Below, piece by piece: positions 37,770-37,770 of a DNA stretch of 37,770 nucleotides; the first letter of the stretch is position 1; every line of letters starts with the position of its first letter. The notes under the pieces are model-generated. The model did not search any database. It saw only the letters and a program-made list of their open reading frames with translations, and was not told the origin of the DNA. Position numbers and translations under genes: made by a program. This DNA comes from Rickettsiales bacterium (lineage in GTDB: Bacteria; Pseudomonadota; Alphaproteobacteria; Methylaequorales; Methylaequoraceae), in NCBI GenBank assembly GCA_028407765.1, contig JAOOJU010000005.1, forward strand, positions 1 to 37,770, given 5' to 3'.

Positions 37770-37770
37770 A

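Overview
AT-rich, very densely packed chromosomal segment, probably from a streamlined marine-type alphaproteobacterium (inference from gene content and composition; not testable here). No tRNA, rRNA, CRISPR array, transposase or phage genes were recognised. Main blocks: (1) guaB-guaA, rlmE and ppx/gppA on the minus strand; (2) an RND efflux pair (+); (3) pssA-psd-LysM protein (-); (4) LOG family and icd (+), then alaS, recA and dksA (-); (5) a formate dehydrogenase locus: gmhB-like, fused NuoE/NuoF-type beta subunit, FdhA (+), OFA-type MFS transporter-mobA-fdhD (-), moaA (+); (6) nadK and argE; (7) a near-complete queuosine locus: queA-tgt-queF (+), queD-queE-queC (-), queG (+); (8) pip, a small HExxH protein, a DsbA-like protein and a lipoprotein. 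Most notable observations: moaA is frameshifted at an A7 tract just before its essential C-terminal Gly-Gly tail. QueD lacks the residues matching E. coli catalytic Cys27 and Glu110 in an ungapped comparison. Tgt has lost two of four zinc ligands. Long A tracts (A17, A12, A12, A16) sit at the start codons of fdhB, queC, queG and pip. A Met-less membrane-protein reading frame at the left edge may be a second homopolymer frameshift. I found no clear wholly new multi-gene system; the best candidates for follow-up are the variant queuosine enzymes and the slippage-prone A tracts.
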